NCBI GenBank assembly: GCA_023055355.1
Contig: JALJCS010000002.1
Span: 77,829,001-77,893,000, forward strand
Source of the DNA: Agelaius tricolor
Lineage: Eukaryota; Chordata; Aves; Passeriformes; Icteridae
Reading direction: 5' to 3'
Length of the DNA stretch: 64,000 nt
In this document: positions 7,460-19,800 of the stretch, piece after piece
How the letters are laid out: the number at the start of each line of letters is the position of its first letter
How positions within the stretch are numbered: position 1 is the stretch's first letter
Position numbers and translations under genes: made by a program
The notes under the pieces: generated by a model
What the model saw: the letters and a program-made list of their open reading frames with translations, nothing else
The model's database searches: none
What the model was told of the DNA's origin: nothing

Positions 7460-10400
7460 ATAATTGTCTGGATGTCATTTTAATGAGGCACTGAACTGAA
7501 ATAGCTGCTCAGGTCCAGAAGAAAACTAGAATTTATCTGTTTTATTTTCCAGTTCTGTCAGTTGATTTACATTTACCTGAGCCAGCATGCTAGCACTTGT
7601 TAATTCCCTCTATATGAGATTAAGTCACCAAGCTCCCTGTAATGAAACCCTCTCTGCATAATTTGAGAACTTTGTGATGGTTCAAAGATCACAATAACCA
7701 CATTTTTTTTAACTCCTTTCAATGCTAAGTGAGGTTTATAGATTCATCTCTAAAGTATAAGAGATCAAGAAACAAACAAAATTCCACATGGTGTGTCAAA
7801 GCATATATTTGTTGATTTCTTACCATGAGTGAGCATTGGTCTATGCTTTGAATCCCAGCTTCACTGATTTTTCACAGGCAAGTTTTGAAGGACAGCATTT
7901 CAGACATGTTAGATGCTTAGAACCTTATCAGACACCTGACTGTATTTAAAGCCAACTGCCAAATTCTAAAAGAGGACGGACATAAACAGATGCTTATGAA
8001 TATCCTCCAAAATGTGTATTGAAGTGTCTTCATTTATGTACATATTGGTTATTATCTCCTCTGAATCACTCTTGAAAGAAGGATTCATATGTTTTTATAA
8101 TTTTATCCACAACATTCCTATGACCTGTATTTCATCATTATACAATTTTAAAAAGGCATAGGTACTACAACACTAGAATTAGAAAATTCCATAGATCTGT
8201 TTTATATCAGAATAGATCCCAATTGTAGGATTCCAGATCAGAGTATTTTTGATTCCATGGTGAACATATTCTGATACCATCCATTATTCGAAAATGTTTT
8301 AAATTTCCAAGACGCACATTGAGCTAACTTTGCTATTCCAAGATTTCATTTCTATGCAATAGAATAATAAACACATTTCAACTTTTAAATCTAAAAACAG
8401 AGATGAAGAAACCCAGCCATATTTATTCATTCAAAACAGAACTTTAATCTTCCTTCAAAAATATTCATAATGGTATCAATAAGGCCACTAATATAGGAAT
8501 CTCTCGCAAAATTATATAACATGAAAGTCCACCAATCTGGGAAAAAGACAAATATTTGTGAGATTTTGAACATGAAAAGGCACTGTGGATAGTTACTATT
8601 GTAACACAAATCTGTACTCTAAATTTAAAATATATTTGTAATTGATACCCAGTATTAAACCCATGCAGAATCATGAACATGTAAATGACTGGAAAACAAG
8701 TTCAAAAATCAGTCTTTGCTTTGCATTTGTGACTGTCAAGATCAGTATGAATGGCTTGGCCAGTTTTAGAATTTCTTCCCAGCTGTGCAACACTCTTAGA
8801 CTTCTAAATTAGGCCATGTTTGGCAAATCAATAACCATTTACATTTGGAATACAGTAGTCCTCATCAAAAGAGGCCAGGTTGTGGGAAAGTAATTACCCT
8901 TAATGTGGAAGAGAACAAGAAACCAAATCAGCAAAAGAAAGACACATTAATGAATCCTTTTTCCAAAACTTCAAGCGGGAGGGGAAAATAACTTGGCTCA
9001 AGTTAACATCATAATAACCATTTGCATCATGAGACAGACAGGAACTTAGTTCTTCTAACTTGAACCAAGCACAGGGTTTGACATTATTCTTGAAGAATAA
9101 ACATAAACATTTCAGGGCTCTAGTCCCTGGAAACAGTGAAAGCATTTGGCTTCATTGCTGTCTCTAGAGTCTGGAAAGATCCCTTTTGAATCACTGTCAA
9201 ATGAGAACAGTAAATGTTTACTGATTTCCAGCTATGGTAAAATATTTTGCTTCCAGGTTTTTTCTATCCAAAATGTTGAATTATCTAACACTTACAATCA
9301 GTCCTTCAAAACACATTTTTTTTTGAGTAACATTTCAAGACTATAAAGTGTGGGAGCAACACCTAGAAAAGTCACCAAAATAAAACTTGACCATTACAGA
9401 GAGTTCTTTTTTCTGTAATAAATGTACACAGTTATTCACATTTCTGTATCAAAAAAATATAGCAATGGGAGCACTTTCAAACAGGGAGTATTTTGTTGAC
9501 TACCTACGGAAAGGAAGTTTTGAATTGGTAGCAGAAGTGATTTTAATCACTGAAGTTTTATTCTAGATATAAAGACAGCAGTATATTTGTATCTTGAAAC
9601 TTCAGACAAGCTTACATGGACAAAACTGCCACAGTCCCACAGATGAATGGTACTTTTAGAGATTTTTTATCCCCTTTTCTTAATTTGAAAATTAATGAAA
9701 AATAAAAATGCCTTTTAGGGAGAGAAGTTCCATTTTCTTTTCTTCCTATCTTCTGCAGACATCAGAAGGCAGGCAAAAACCTGTAGAATTTGTTATACTA
9801 CATAAGTATAAGTAACTAGTGTACACAATGAAAAGAAAAATGGGTTGACCTAATCTAATTATTCCCATAAAATGTCTTTCACCTATATTTTGAGTATTTC
9901 AAATCATGTTTAAAGGAAAGAACATTTTATATAAAACAATTACATAAAAATTTAATGGACTTTGATGTTCTGTTCTGCATGGTAAACTTCCATATGTCAT
10001 TTTAGTAATGTCTGGTAGCAATCAAAATCCTCTAATAAGGTATTTAAATGCCATGGCTGGGACATTTTTGGTTATCCATATTTAATGATTGTAATATTGA
10101 ACTACTATGACTTTTATTTATTCATTATTTAAAATAAAACTCCTTAACCTTATGACACTTTGAATCAAGCGGTAGATCCAAGAATACAAGTCCGGTGATT
10201 TCATTAAACATTGAGGGCAATTATAAAGATTAAAAAACTATAAAATGGGAGAAGTTTTCACGTCTTATAAGTCAACATATATTGTCTTTTCCAGCTGTAA
10301 TTGTTTAATGTGGAAAAAAATAGCTTTCAGTTAACACAGACTTACACAAGATGGCAAAATTATTTCCATTTCTCATCTCTATAATGTACGCATAGGAGTG

Positions 10401-13332
10401 AGAATGGTTATGAATAGCTTATCTTTTCTTTTTAATTTTTTTTAATATAGAAAGTAACTACTGATTAAATTTTCAGTTTATGAAGGACCAGGTGGTTCTT
10501 TGAATAAAATAAGAAACCACAGAGCATCCAAACAGAACATCCCATCCCAGTGCTCTGACCTGTGCAAACAAAATACAAAAGTCAGTTTGAGTGACAAAAA
10601 AAAAAGTTAAATCAAATTTTTCAAATGAGGAAAAATGTAAGATGTGTAAAGCTCTTAAAAAAAGCCTTGCAAAGTTTGCACTTTCAAACAGAATTCTCTC
10701 AACAATTGTTTCTCTGGTAAACTGAAATATAATTCTCTAAAGCTAAATTTCTCTCTTACAATAGCTTCCTGTTCTGCTGATCCACATACAGATATTGTGT
10801 TGCTATGACTTTTCTAATATTTACATTGACATCTTTAGATCAGTAGTGACATCTAAAACTACTATACTGGCCTAAGACTACAAAATATAATGTAATTTGC
10901 TTTGTTATAGAGTTAAGCTATACCTGCTTAATTTATTGTTATTTTATGTTATTTTATGTTATGTTATGAGCTATTGAAGTTGTACCAGATCACAGTCTGA
11001 CTTGTCAGGCATTTCCATGTAGCATATTTCAGACATAGCTTTTCCTGTTCATTTTTCCTATCTGCTTTTCCTGCTAATTATTGTAGTGAGCAGAAACTGA
11101 CCCTGGTGAAGACTCAGTATGCTTAAATCACTATTTAAAACCTTGCTCCCACATAGTTTCTGAGGTGAATGACTTATTTTTACCTCCAATGCAGTGTAGT
11201 GAAAAAGCAAGATTTTTTTCACCCCTAAATATACAAGTTTAGTTTCCCCAGAAATATCTGCATATTTTTGTCTTTTGTTTTTTAACACTGCTGTATAAGT
11301 CGAGTACAAAACTGCTAATGGTCAAGTGAATTCTCCCAGCTGAAGACTTAAGTCTCCAAGGATGTCAATCAGGAATCTTTCATGAGCTCTGTATTCTTGT
11401 GCACACAAAATTTTCTGCTGACAAAAATCCTATGTTGACAAGCTTTAGCAACTGCATTGCTGCAGCTTCGTAACTTTCCTGTGTTATACTAATTTTAAAG
11501 TTAAATAATTTCTATTTCAGAATGGAATTAAATCTCTATACCCTTTTGTTCCCTATAGCAGGTATGATATTTTTCAAGTACTATTGTCTATCACAAAAAA
11601 ATCATAAGATATATTATTTATAGCTTAAAACAATGCTGCTGCCAAATGGTGCATTCTAACACTAGGAGAAGTTTTTGACCATCAAACATGTACAGTTAAT
11701 ATCTGTTTGTCCTCGTTAAACACTGCTGCTCTTAAAAGCTTTTGCTAGTATTAATATAATGTGGTTGAAAATTACTTTAACACCTTTCACTGATTTAATG
11801 TTTCAGATAAGTGAATTTCTACAAACAATAGTTGAATGGAAAAATTCTGAAATCTCTTATTCTAAGACCTGTTATTTGAAGGACTGTAATAGTCACCTAT
11901 TTTGTACTACGCTCTGTACAAACACTAGCATATGCTACAAAAAGAATCCTGTTTTGGGGCCATTCTGGGACCATATTTTGGTCTCAGTTGAAACATGCAT
12001 TTAAAGATACATTTTAAATAACAGACTATCTTTAATATACCGATTAATTGTACATTTAATAAAACTTGTCTATTAAGTGACCAAGCAGTAGAAACATTTC
12101 TTTCCTAATTTCTTAACACTACCTTACCATTTTTGCTGACATTTTTTATTTGCACATTACTGAAATTTCTAATTCAGCAGCTTTTCTGGAAACATAAACC
12201 AGCAAATTTGTGCATAGAAAATAAAATCATTGAAAGGTAAATGGGATGGAGCAAGAAAAATAAAGCTGTTTTCAGATTTTTGAGGTTCTGTTTCCATGAG
12301 TACCTCAGATTGCTTCACCAAAAGCTGTTGTATTAACTAGTTTCATGCTGCTCATAATACTCAGTAAAACACAGTAATAGCAGTTAGAAGAGTTGCAGTT
12401 CAGTCATGAATCAGCACATATATATAAGTATGCAGCTGCCCTAGTCATAATAAATTAATCTACCAAAACAATTGATACGACACACAATTATGATCTTAAC
12501 TCAAGATTAAGTGTCATTGAAATGTGGAAGATGCCAGGTAAATGGACATTCAGATTAGGTCTCTCCCACTCTATTTGAATCCGTTGTGTTTCTGACAGTT
12601 TCTGTTATGTTCATCAGCACGCTTTGTGATGGAAATGGGTAGGATGTTTAAACCCCATCACGGTGGCATAAATACAGCAATGACGTTAATTTAGTTGAAT
12701 CTAACATATCTAGGAGGGGAGCACTAAAACCAGTGATGCAACCTTTTCTGGTGGGTAAAGCAATTCAGATCATCCTTTACTTTGACACAACATGTTCAAG
12801 GGATATGTATCCAAACATATTTTCCAGTTTTTCATTTTTCTGCAAAGATAATAATAAATGTCATGACCAAATAAGAGAATTTATTAAATCTGCAAAGAAA
12901 AATGAAACAAGAAATGGAATATGTTATCCATAACTGTAGTTTAATGTAACTGATTTTAGGAATTCATTTGATACACATTTCTCTTCCATCAGCTCGGAAA
13001 ATGTGGGGGCTTTTGGATAACATTTTTTGTTTTCATAGAAGTTGCTTTGATTGTGCTCTTGTTTCTTTCAGAAACATCAGATGGGAGAATTTCCTTCTAT
13101 TAAACTTCATCATCTCGTTCAGTACCATAAAATTCTTAAAAACATGAGCAGGCACCTGATAACACTGTATTTTACTATTTACACTACTATTTCTTCTTTG
13201 TTCTAAGTACTTTTAAACTATATTTACTAGTTCATTGTTAACTACAGAATAAATGTTATCAACTTTATTTAATAGATAGGCATACTGAGGCAGCAGAGCA
13301 TTGACTTTTAGTAAAAGAGGACAACGAGCTAG
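7459..13332. other. AT-rich single-copy-looking DNA, no gene seen
   Basis: I see no recognisable exon, RNA gene or dated transposon. Open frames are all shorter than 85 codons and look like chance. Short low-complexity stretches are present, including an A/T-rich microsatellite of TTATG-type units near 10930-10968. Confidence 0.6.
10928..10968. repeat. Imperfect (TTATG/TTATTTTATG)n microsatellite
   Basis: Repeated 'gttattttatg' followed by 'ttatgttatg' makes a short imperfect tandem of 5- and 10-bp units. Confidence 0.75.
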
Positions 13333-13808
13333 TGTACAGGTTTTAGTGGGAATGGACTTCCTTTTTTTATAGCAGATGGTATGGCACTGCATTTTGGAAT
13401 TGCTGAAACAGTGTTGATAAGTCAGAGATGTTTTAGCTGAGCAGTGCTTACACAGCTGCAATGCCTTCTCATCCCATCACAGTGCTGAGGAGGCTGGGGG
13501 TGCACAAGAATTTGGGAGGGGACACAGCTAGGACAGCTGACCCAAGGGATATTCCAGATCCTGTAGTCTCATGCTCATCATGTAATGCTGGGGAACAAGA
13601 AGGAAAGGTGGGCAAGGGAAGTTCAGAGTGAAGAAATTGTCTTCCCAAGTAACCAACAGACACAATGAAGCCCTGCCTTCCTGGAGGTGTTTGGACACTT
13701 GCCTGCCCATGGGAAGTGGTGAAAGAATTCTGGAGTTTCTTTGCTTGCTCACGCAGCAGGAGTGGCTCTGTGGGCTTAGCTGCCTACTGGAATTAAACCA
13801 CCACTCCA
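13333..13808 (+). mobile_element. Avian ERV-type LTR, internally shortened (probable solo LTR)
   Basis: From 'tgtacaggttttag' through 'gctgaaacagtgttgat', 'gagcagtgcttacac', 'gaggctgggggtgcacaag', 'cttcccaagtaac', 'ctgcctgcccatgggaag' to 'ttaaacca', the order of words matches an abundant avian LTR that I know from bird genomes. The usual stretch between 'cttgctcacgcagc' and 'gtggc..tgtgggctta', which in related copies holds the polyadenylation region, is missing. No internal retroviral genes flank it. The family name is not asserted. The boundary is good to about 5-10 bases, and no target duplication was found. Confidence 0.8.
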
Positions 13809-16800
13809 CATCTCTCAACTTCAGGTGATTGAATCAGCTGGAGAATACATTTACTGTCTTTCTAAGTGCCCTCATCACTTTCTACTTTCAATATATTTTA
13901 TAAAGAAATTTTGAAAAAAAAATGATTCTTTAAGTTTCAGACCAGGGAAAAACTAAAATGTCCAACTTTGACAGTGTAGGTTGTCATCAAAATATTATTG
14001 GATAGATTGCTCTAGTTATTCCAAGGTCTTGAAGAGAAAAAAAAAGTGTTCTTTTCCAAATGTGTTTTTTTATCATTGACAATCATAGACCAACACTTAA
14101 TGATATGAAACATCAGGGTGAATTTAAGCTAAATGGTAGAATCACATGTAGAACATGGATTTTTAGTGTTTTGATAGTCTGCATTCAACAGAAACACTGT
14201 AGTGCTGGAGGCAGCAGCTGTACAGAAAGTGAGATTACATGAGGGGAGAAATCCTACATTATGCAGATGATCTGTAGTGACTGTCTTTTATCAAGGAGTT
14301 GTTGATATTGGTCCCCTAAGCACTCGTCAGTCCAGCTACATGTATCAGCTGGGTGACATTTGCTCTTCATTGGCCTCTTCAGTACCTTTGGGCCTGGCTT
14401 GGGGAATGAAAGAATGGAAAATACTCTTGTTTTTTGAGAACTGACTTCCTTAGAGCTTACAGATGTCCATGGGCCACCACTTGTACTTAGTAATAAAACT
14501 TTGGTACTGTATTGTATGAGTCACTTCATTGCAATCAGAAAATGACTCTGTCTTTGAGAGTGGTTCCAGAAAATGTCCTACACTGAATACAGAACAAGGA
14601 CTGAATAACTGATTCCAAGTAGTAAAACTTCTTTTTTTATTTCTAGCACTTCATTTAAATTTAGATGAGGAAAAGATAGTCCTTTCCTTGCACAGCTAAC
14701 TTTTCCATGACAACTTGAATTACTTTTCCAGCAGATTAATGTAATCTGGAGTTTCTAACTGAAATATATCATTGCAAAGCCTCCTTGCTCTAGGTTGCCT
14801 CTATATTGACTTCATGGGACACTGATTTGGAGAGAGGAAACACTGAATCTCTGCTCAACCATGAACAGAGTGGTCTGACCTCTCGAAGTGCAGCTACATG
14901 TCCATTGTCATTTCATGAAGGGGCAACCTGGCTGCCCAAACCACTGCATGCATTGCCTGTAGCACACCAAACAATGTCACTGAACTGGGAACCCCCCACC
15001 CACTTCTTATGGGAGGATGCAAAGCCTGCTTAAAAACATGTTACAGAACTGAGGCTTTCATCACCCATGGATTTTGGAAGCTAACAGATATGCATTTTCC
15101 TGCTAATCTTCACCTATCTTCTAGCCCCTAAATTAGGCTTCTACAGGGACTTTTCTTCAAGACTTACAGGATGAGGTAACATCTATAAATTGATAGAATT
15201 AGAAACTTTGAGCTCTGAAAAAAAAGTTTCCTGGTTAAAACTGGCACTGTAGTTTCTTGATATGACAAAAACAGTACTGATTCAAGGTGATTCATTATTA
15301 TCTTTACTAAATGATAGAAAAAAATGATTTAATTAATTTGTCAATGTTATAGGTGCTATTACCACAATAGACAGTACAAATCCCGTCCTCTACTCAATAT
15401 CCAGAGGGAATCCATGAAGTACCAGAGACAATGAATGAACCAAAACAGGGAAGGCATGGCTTAGGCGAGGAGGTGAGAACATTGACTGCATGTAGATCAT
15501 GGCTACTCTTGTCAAGGGAAAAAAAGCCTAAAAGAACAAAAAAGTTGTAGTTGTAAATTTAGTTTTTAATCATATCGGTGAGGAAGAAATTGAATTTTGT
15601 TCAAGTAACTAGTAATCATATTTGAATTTAATATTGTAATACAAATTTAAAATAAATGTAATCACTACTTTAGTGAATGGTGACATAAGATTTAATTCAT
15701 CATATAAATAATTCTGAACAACATTCTTTGCTTGCTTGGCACTTTATTTTTACTTTATTTCTCCCTAAAATACTCTTCTTTCCAATCTTTTAAATGCTGC
15801 TCACGAAATTCATTAAAAAATTAATGTCCTAATGATGGAGGGGGAAGGAAATAATGTTCAAAGACCTAAGTTCATTTTTTTATTACTCCAGATCCAAGGA
15901 GACAGGTAAACATTTGTTAAAATTTTGGAGTTGCCAGAGTTTTTAATGTTAAACACATGCTTGAATTGTTTGTTGGATCCCATGCCTACAACAGAACTGT
16001 CTTCATGTGTAGTTTGGTAACAAAACAAATGCAGCTATTGAAGAGAAAGTTATTATATCTTCATGTACTTATGTACTATTTACAAATATTTGATTCATAA
16101 ATTTGCAGAATATCTCTTGTCTTACAATGTGTTGGACTAATAGTACTTGAGATTCGAATTTCCTTTCTTCTGCTTTTAGGTAAGTTTGGTCAGGACGGAA
16201 ATTTCTTTTTTCACACTTTTCTCCAAAATTTAGCCAGAATTTTCTTTATTCTTAGTGCTTCATTTGTCATATGATTTTGGTTCAATCTTCTCATTCCTAA
16301 AGGGTCCATGCACACAATGGCAGATCAATCCAATTCTTATGCCTATGAGACACCTCAGGTGGGAAAAACCTCACAGAAGTCACTTTCAATCCCACTGCCC
16401 AACACTTGCTTGTGTTTCCTGTCTGCTATCAAATCAAAAATTCTTTGATTTTTTTTCTTTATTTCTTTTGAAGATCTCTTGGGTCAGTGACTGTATTTTA
16501 GCATTATCTTGTTATAGCAGTGTAATAGAGTTCCAGAAAGTTCAAATTAAATATAAAGAAAATTTTTTTCCTGATCTCTCCTCTCTGGTCAGTAACTTTG
16601 ATACAGTGATTTCTGAGAGCTATTCTGAGATACAATTGAGTTCCCTAAATTCAGTTTACAGATTAACTTAAAGAGTGTATGAGGGAAGTAGCCCATATGC
16701 ACTACAGTGAAAGAAAGAAATGCAATTTTTAATAATTTAATATGGGTTTTTTTTAGCAAGCCTCTTCTGATAATGCTTACAATCTTTTAAAAATATTAAA

Positions 16801-19800
16801 TTGAGTATTTTTGTTGTGACTAGCTTGTGACAGCTCTGAATCTATTGTAAATACTTGTGCTGTCATAAAGCATGGCTGCAAGCAATCCCCATATATATTC
16901 ATTAGTAGGTGAATGAATTGACATAATAGCTTTCACTCACTTTCTGCTTCACTTTGCATTATTTTTTCCCAGACAAATGTAAAAATATTGATTGCTACAG
17001 TCATTTTTAGAGTATTATACTACTTTGTATTCTTAGTTAATGTGTTAGTATGCAATGAGCCATGCAGCAAAATTAATACTCTCATCATAATCTTGTTCAA
17101 ATCTAATTTCCTCCTGAACAGTTTGAGGAAAATCCTTAGCTGGTGTATCTACTGTAAGTGCACTGAGTTCAGCATATGTCCTTTCATTTGTAAGTACATG
17201 GAATCTCCAGATTCATTTGCCTGTGTGATATTACTGAATATTTTCTTAGCTGTTTGAAGATGAAGCATCTGAGTGACCCAATACAAACCTAAGAGTAAAA
17301 TAAAAAAAATTTAAAAAATAAACACAGTCAAATAGTTTCCAGGGCTAGTGTTTCTTAATGTGTATTTTACCCACTCTGAAGTAGAAATGCTGAAATTTAC
17401 TGTGACTCATTGAAATGCTTTCCTGTAAAAAATGCCTTTAATTTGTTTTATTTTTGCACAAAGATATAATTTATTTTTAAAATAATTTTCAGACTGACAA
17501 ATTTTCAGTTTATTGTGATGCCATAACAAAGTTTATCTAAGGTACAACCTAAAGGTCTCTTCTGAAGTTTGCAACTAGCAGATACAGTTTGCCTACTACA
17601 TCAGCAAATTAATGGTCCTGAATTTTCAACTTGCTGACAGGAACTCTTTGACACACCCCAACTATTTCCCTTAAGATCCAGGGAAAATAAGTAGTGGAAT
17701 GTGTGCACAGCCAAACTCATCTGCTTTTCCAAAGCTGGAGAGAGGTTGGATTCTTTCTTACACAGTGGCTATATCTACCCCTAAAACTGTTTTGGAATTA
17801 TATAAACCTCACTTATTTTTTAACTCTTTTTAATAGTTCTCATAAAACTCTTAATATAACTTCTGACGTACACATAGGAATGCAACCCCAGGCTAAAAGG
17901 TAGGTAAAGTGAAAAAGCTAAGAAAACATCCTATTACCATATCCTCTCTATGCTTTTAAAGGAGTGTGACGGAAAAATGGAATTTTGCCCAAGATTTCTT
18001 CCATACCAGACTCGATGTTAAATCAGACTTACAGCTCAAAGTGCATTAAGTACATTAAGTGGACAGTAAAGTAACTGTAGAATACTGACAGGTTGCTCAG
18101 GGCTTAATCCTGCAAACACAAACATGTACATAGAGTTTTATGAGAGCTAATTTTCCCATGGAGGTAAATGAAATTATGTAGAAAATTAATTTACTCCCAT
18201 GTGTGTCTATAGGACTGGATCTTTCATTTTGTTACTTCTAAAATCATGAAGAAATAAAACCAAAACCACTGAAACAGACTGGTTTGCCATATAATGCAGG
18301 AGAAAGCAGCTAAAAATAGAGATTGCCACAGTGGATGCAAAATATAGAATATAGGTCTGTTAAATGGATCAATTGGCTTTTGGCTTTCAAGAGTACTGGC
18401 AGGGGTCATTTCCTGGGTGACAGGGAAATAATCTGCCCCTGGCAAGGAGAATTAAAAACAGTTGTGTAGAGGATGTTCTATGACTCTGTTGTATAACTGT
18501 AGGTTACCAGAAGTCACACTTTTGGGCAAAGCTAAATGTGTGTTATTGGATAATCTTTGTTTTCCCCTGGCTGTGGGAATGCACTGTCCACTTTGATCTG
18601 CTGACTGGCAGGATATAACAGATGGAGCAGAGGCTGAATAGGCTAAGCAATATCAATGGTGAGCTACAGCCAGCATCTTCTCAATCTTTCTCTATGATGT
18701 TGACCTAGAAACACCAGTGTAGGCAGATTGGCATCAAGAACACACAACATGAACCACTTCATTTCTCAGAGGGAAAGTCTTCAAAAACATACTTATCTCA
18801 GGGCAGATCAGGCCAAAGGGCTTTCACCCCTTCTTTTGCAAGCACTGTATTTCTTCTGTAGCTCCCTGCCTTGTCTTACATGTGCCAGCCCAAGATCGAA
18901 GTCTGTCTCTTCTGAGGCTGTAACACTGCTCTAACCCCATCGTTAGGAGTGCTTGAGAATGCACACTACCAGCAATTTCATGTCAAATTCTGTACCTGCA
19001 GAAGCAGACTAAATGATGAGCTCTGGTTAAGCTCAAGCTCTTGCATTTTGTGTTTACTGTATTATTTTTTATCTGTTGGTAATAATGCTTGAGTGTACTC
19101 TTTCCATTAACTACAAGTTTTGACAAGATGATTCGCTGTTCTCAAAAAATGATGACTGACAAGTAAGATCTCCGCCTTCCTTTTCCAGTCAGTTATAAAT
19201 TGAACAGAATTTAATGAATAAGTATTCTATCTCACAGGCCAAAATATCATGCCATTAAAAAAATTAAAATAAAGTAAAAGCTTTACTAAACAGTGGCAAA
19301 TAAGGCTTATTTCAAGTAGCAAAGACAGCTGGTAGAAAGTTTAATAATTTCATAAGTAAAACTGCCTTGTAAAAATGACTAATATTTAACAGCATGGAGA
19401 ACAACTTTCTGCTAAATCTAGAAACTACTGCAGATTTCCACAATTTTTCTTCAATCAGCAGAATAAACTACATATAACCTAACTCTTAGTCATGAAATAG
19501 CAAGATATGAAGAAGAAAACTAAAATCAGAACAGACAAATATAGTTTCCTTTTTAAAAAAAGGGGTCAAAAGAAATCATCACAGAATTAAGTTAATTTAT
19601 TTTAAGACTAGAAAATAACCTAAACAAGAAAGAGTAGTAACTGAAATATTTATTAATTACTGAGCAGAAATCCACTGAAAAATAACAAATTATTGTTTAC
19701 GAATCCATCCATAAGCAAAAGTAAACAATAATCCTTAAAATACATCATCTGTGTTTTTGAAATGGTGAGATACTAGTTATGATCAGTGTAAACACTTCCA

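Noticed and set aside
16255..16671. 138-codon plus frame as a gene
   Set aside because: The residue mix is like translated AT-rich noise, and there is no recognised motif, promoter or splice context.
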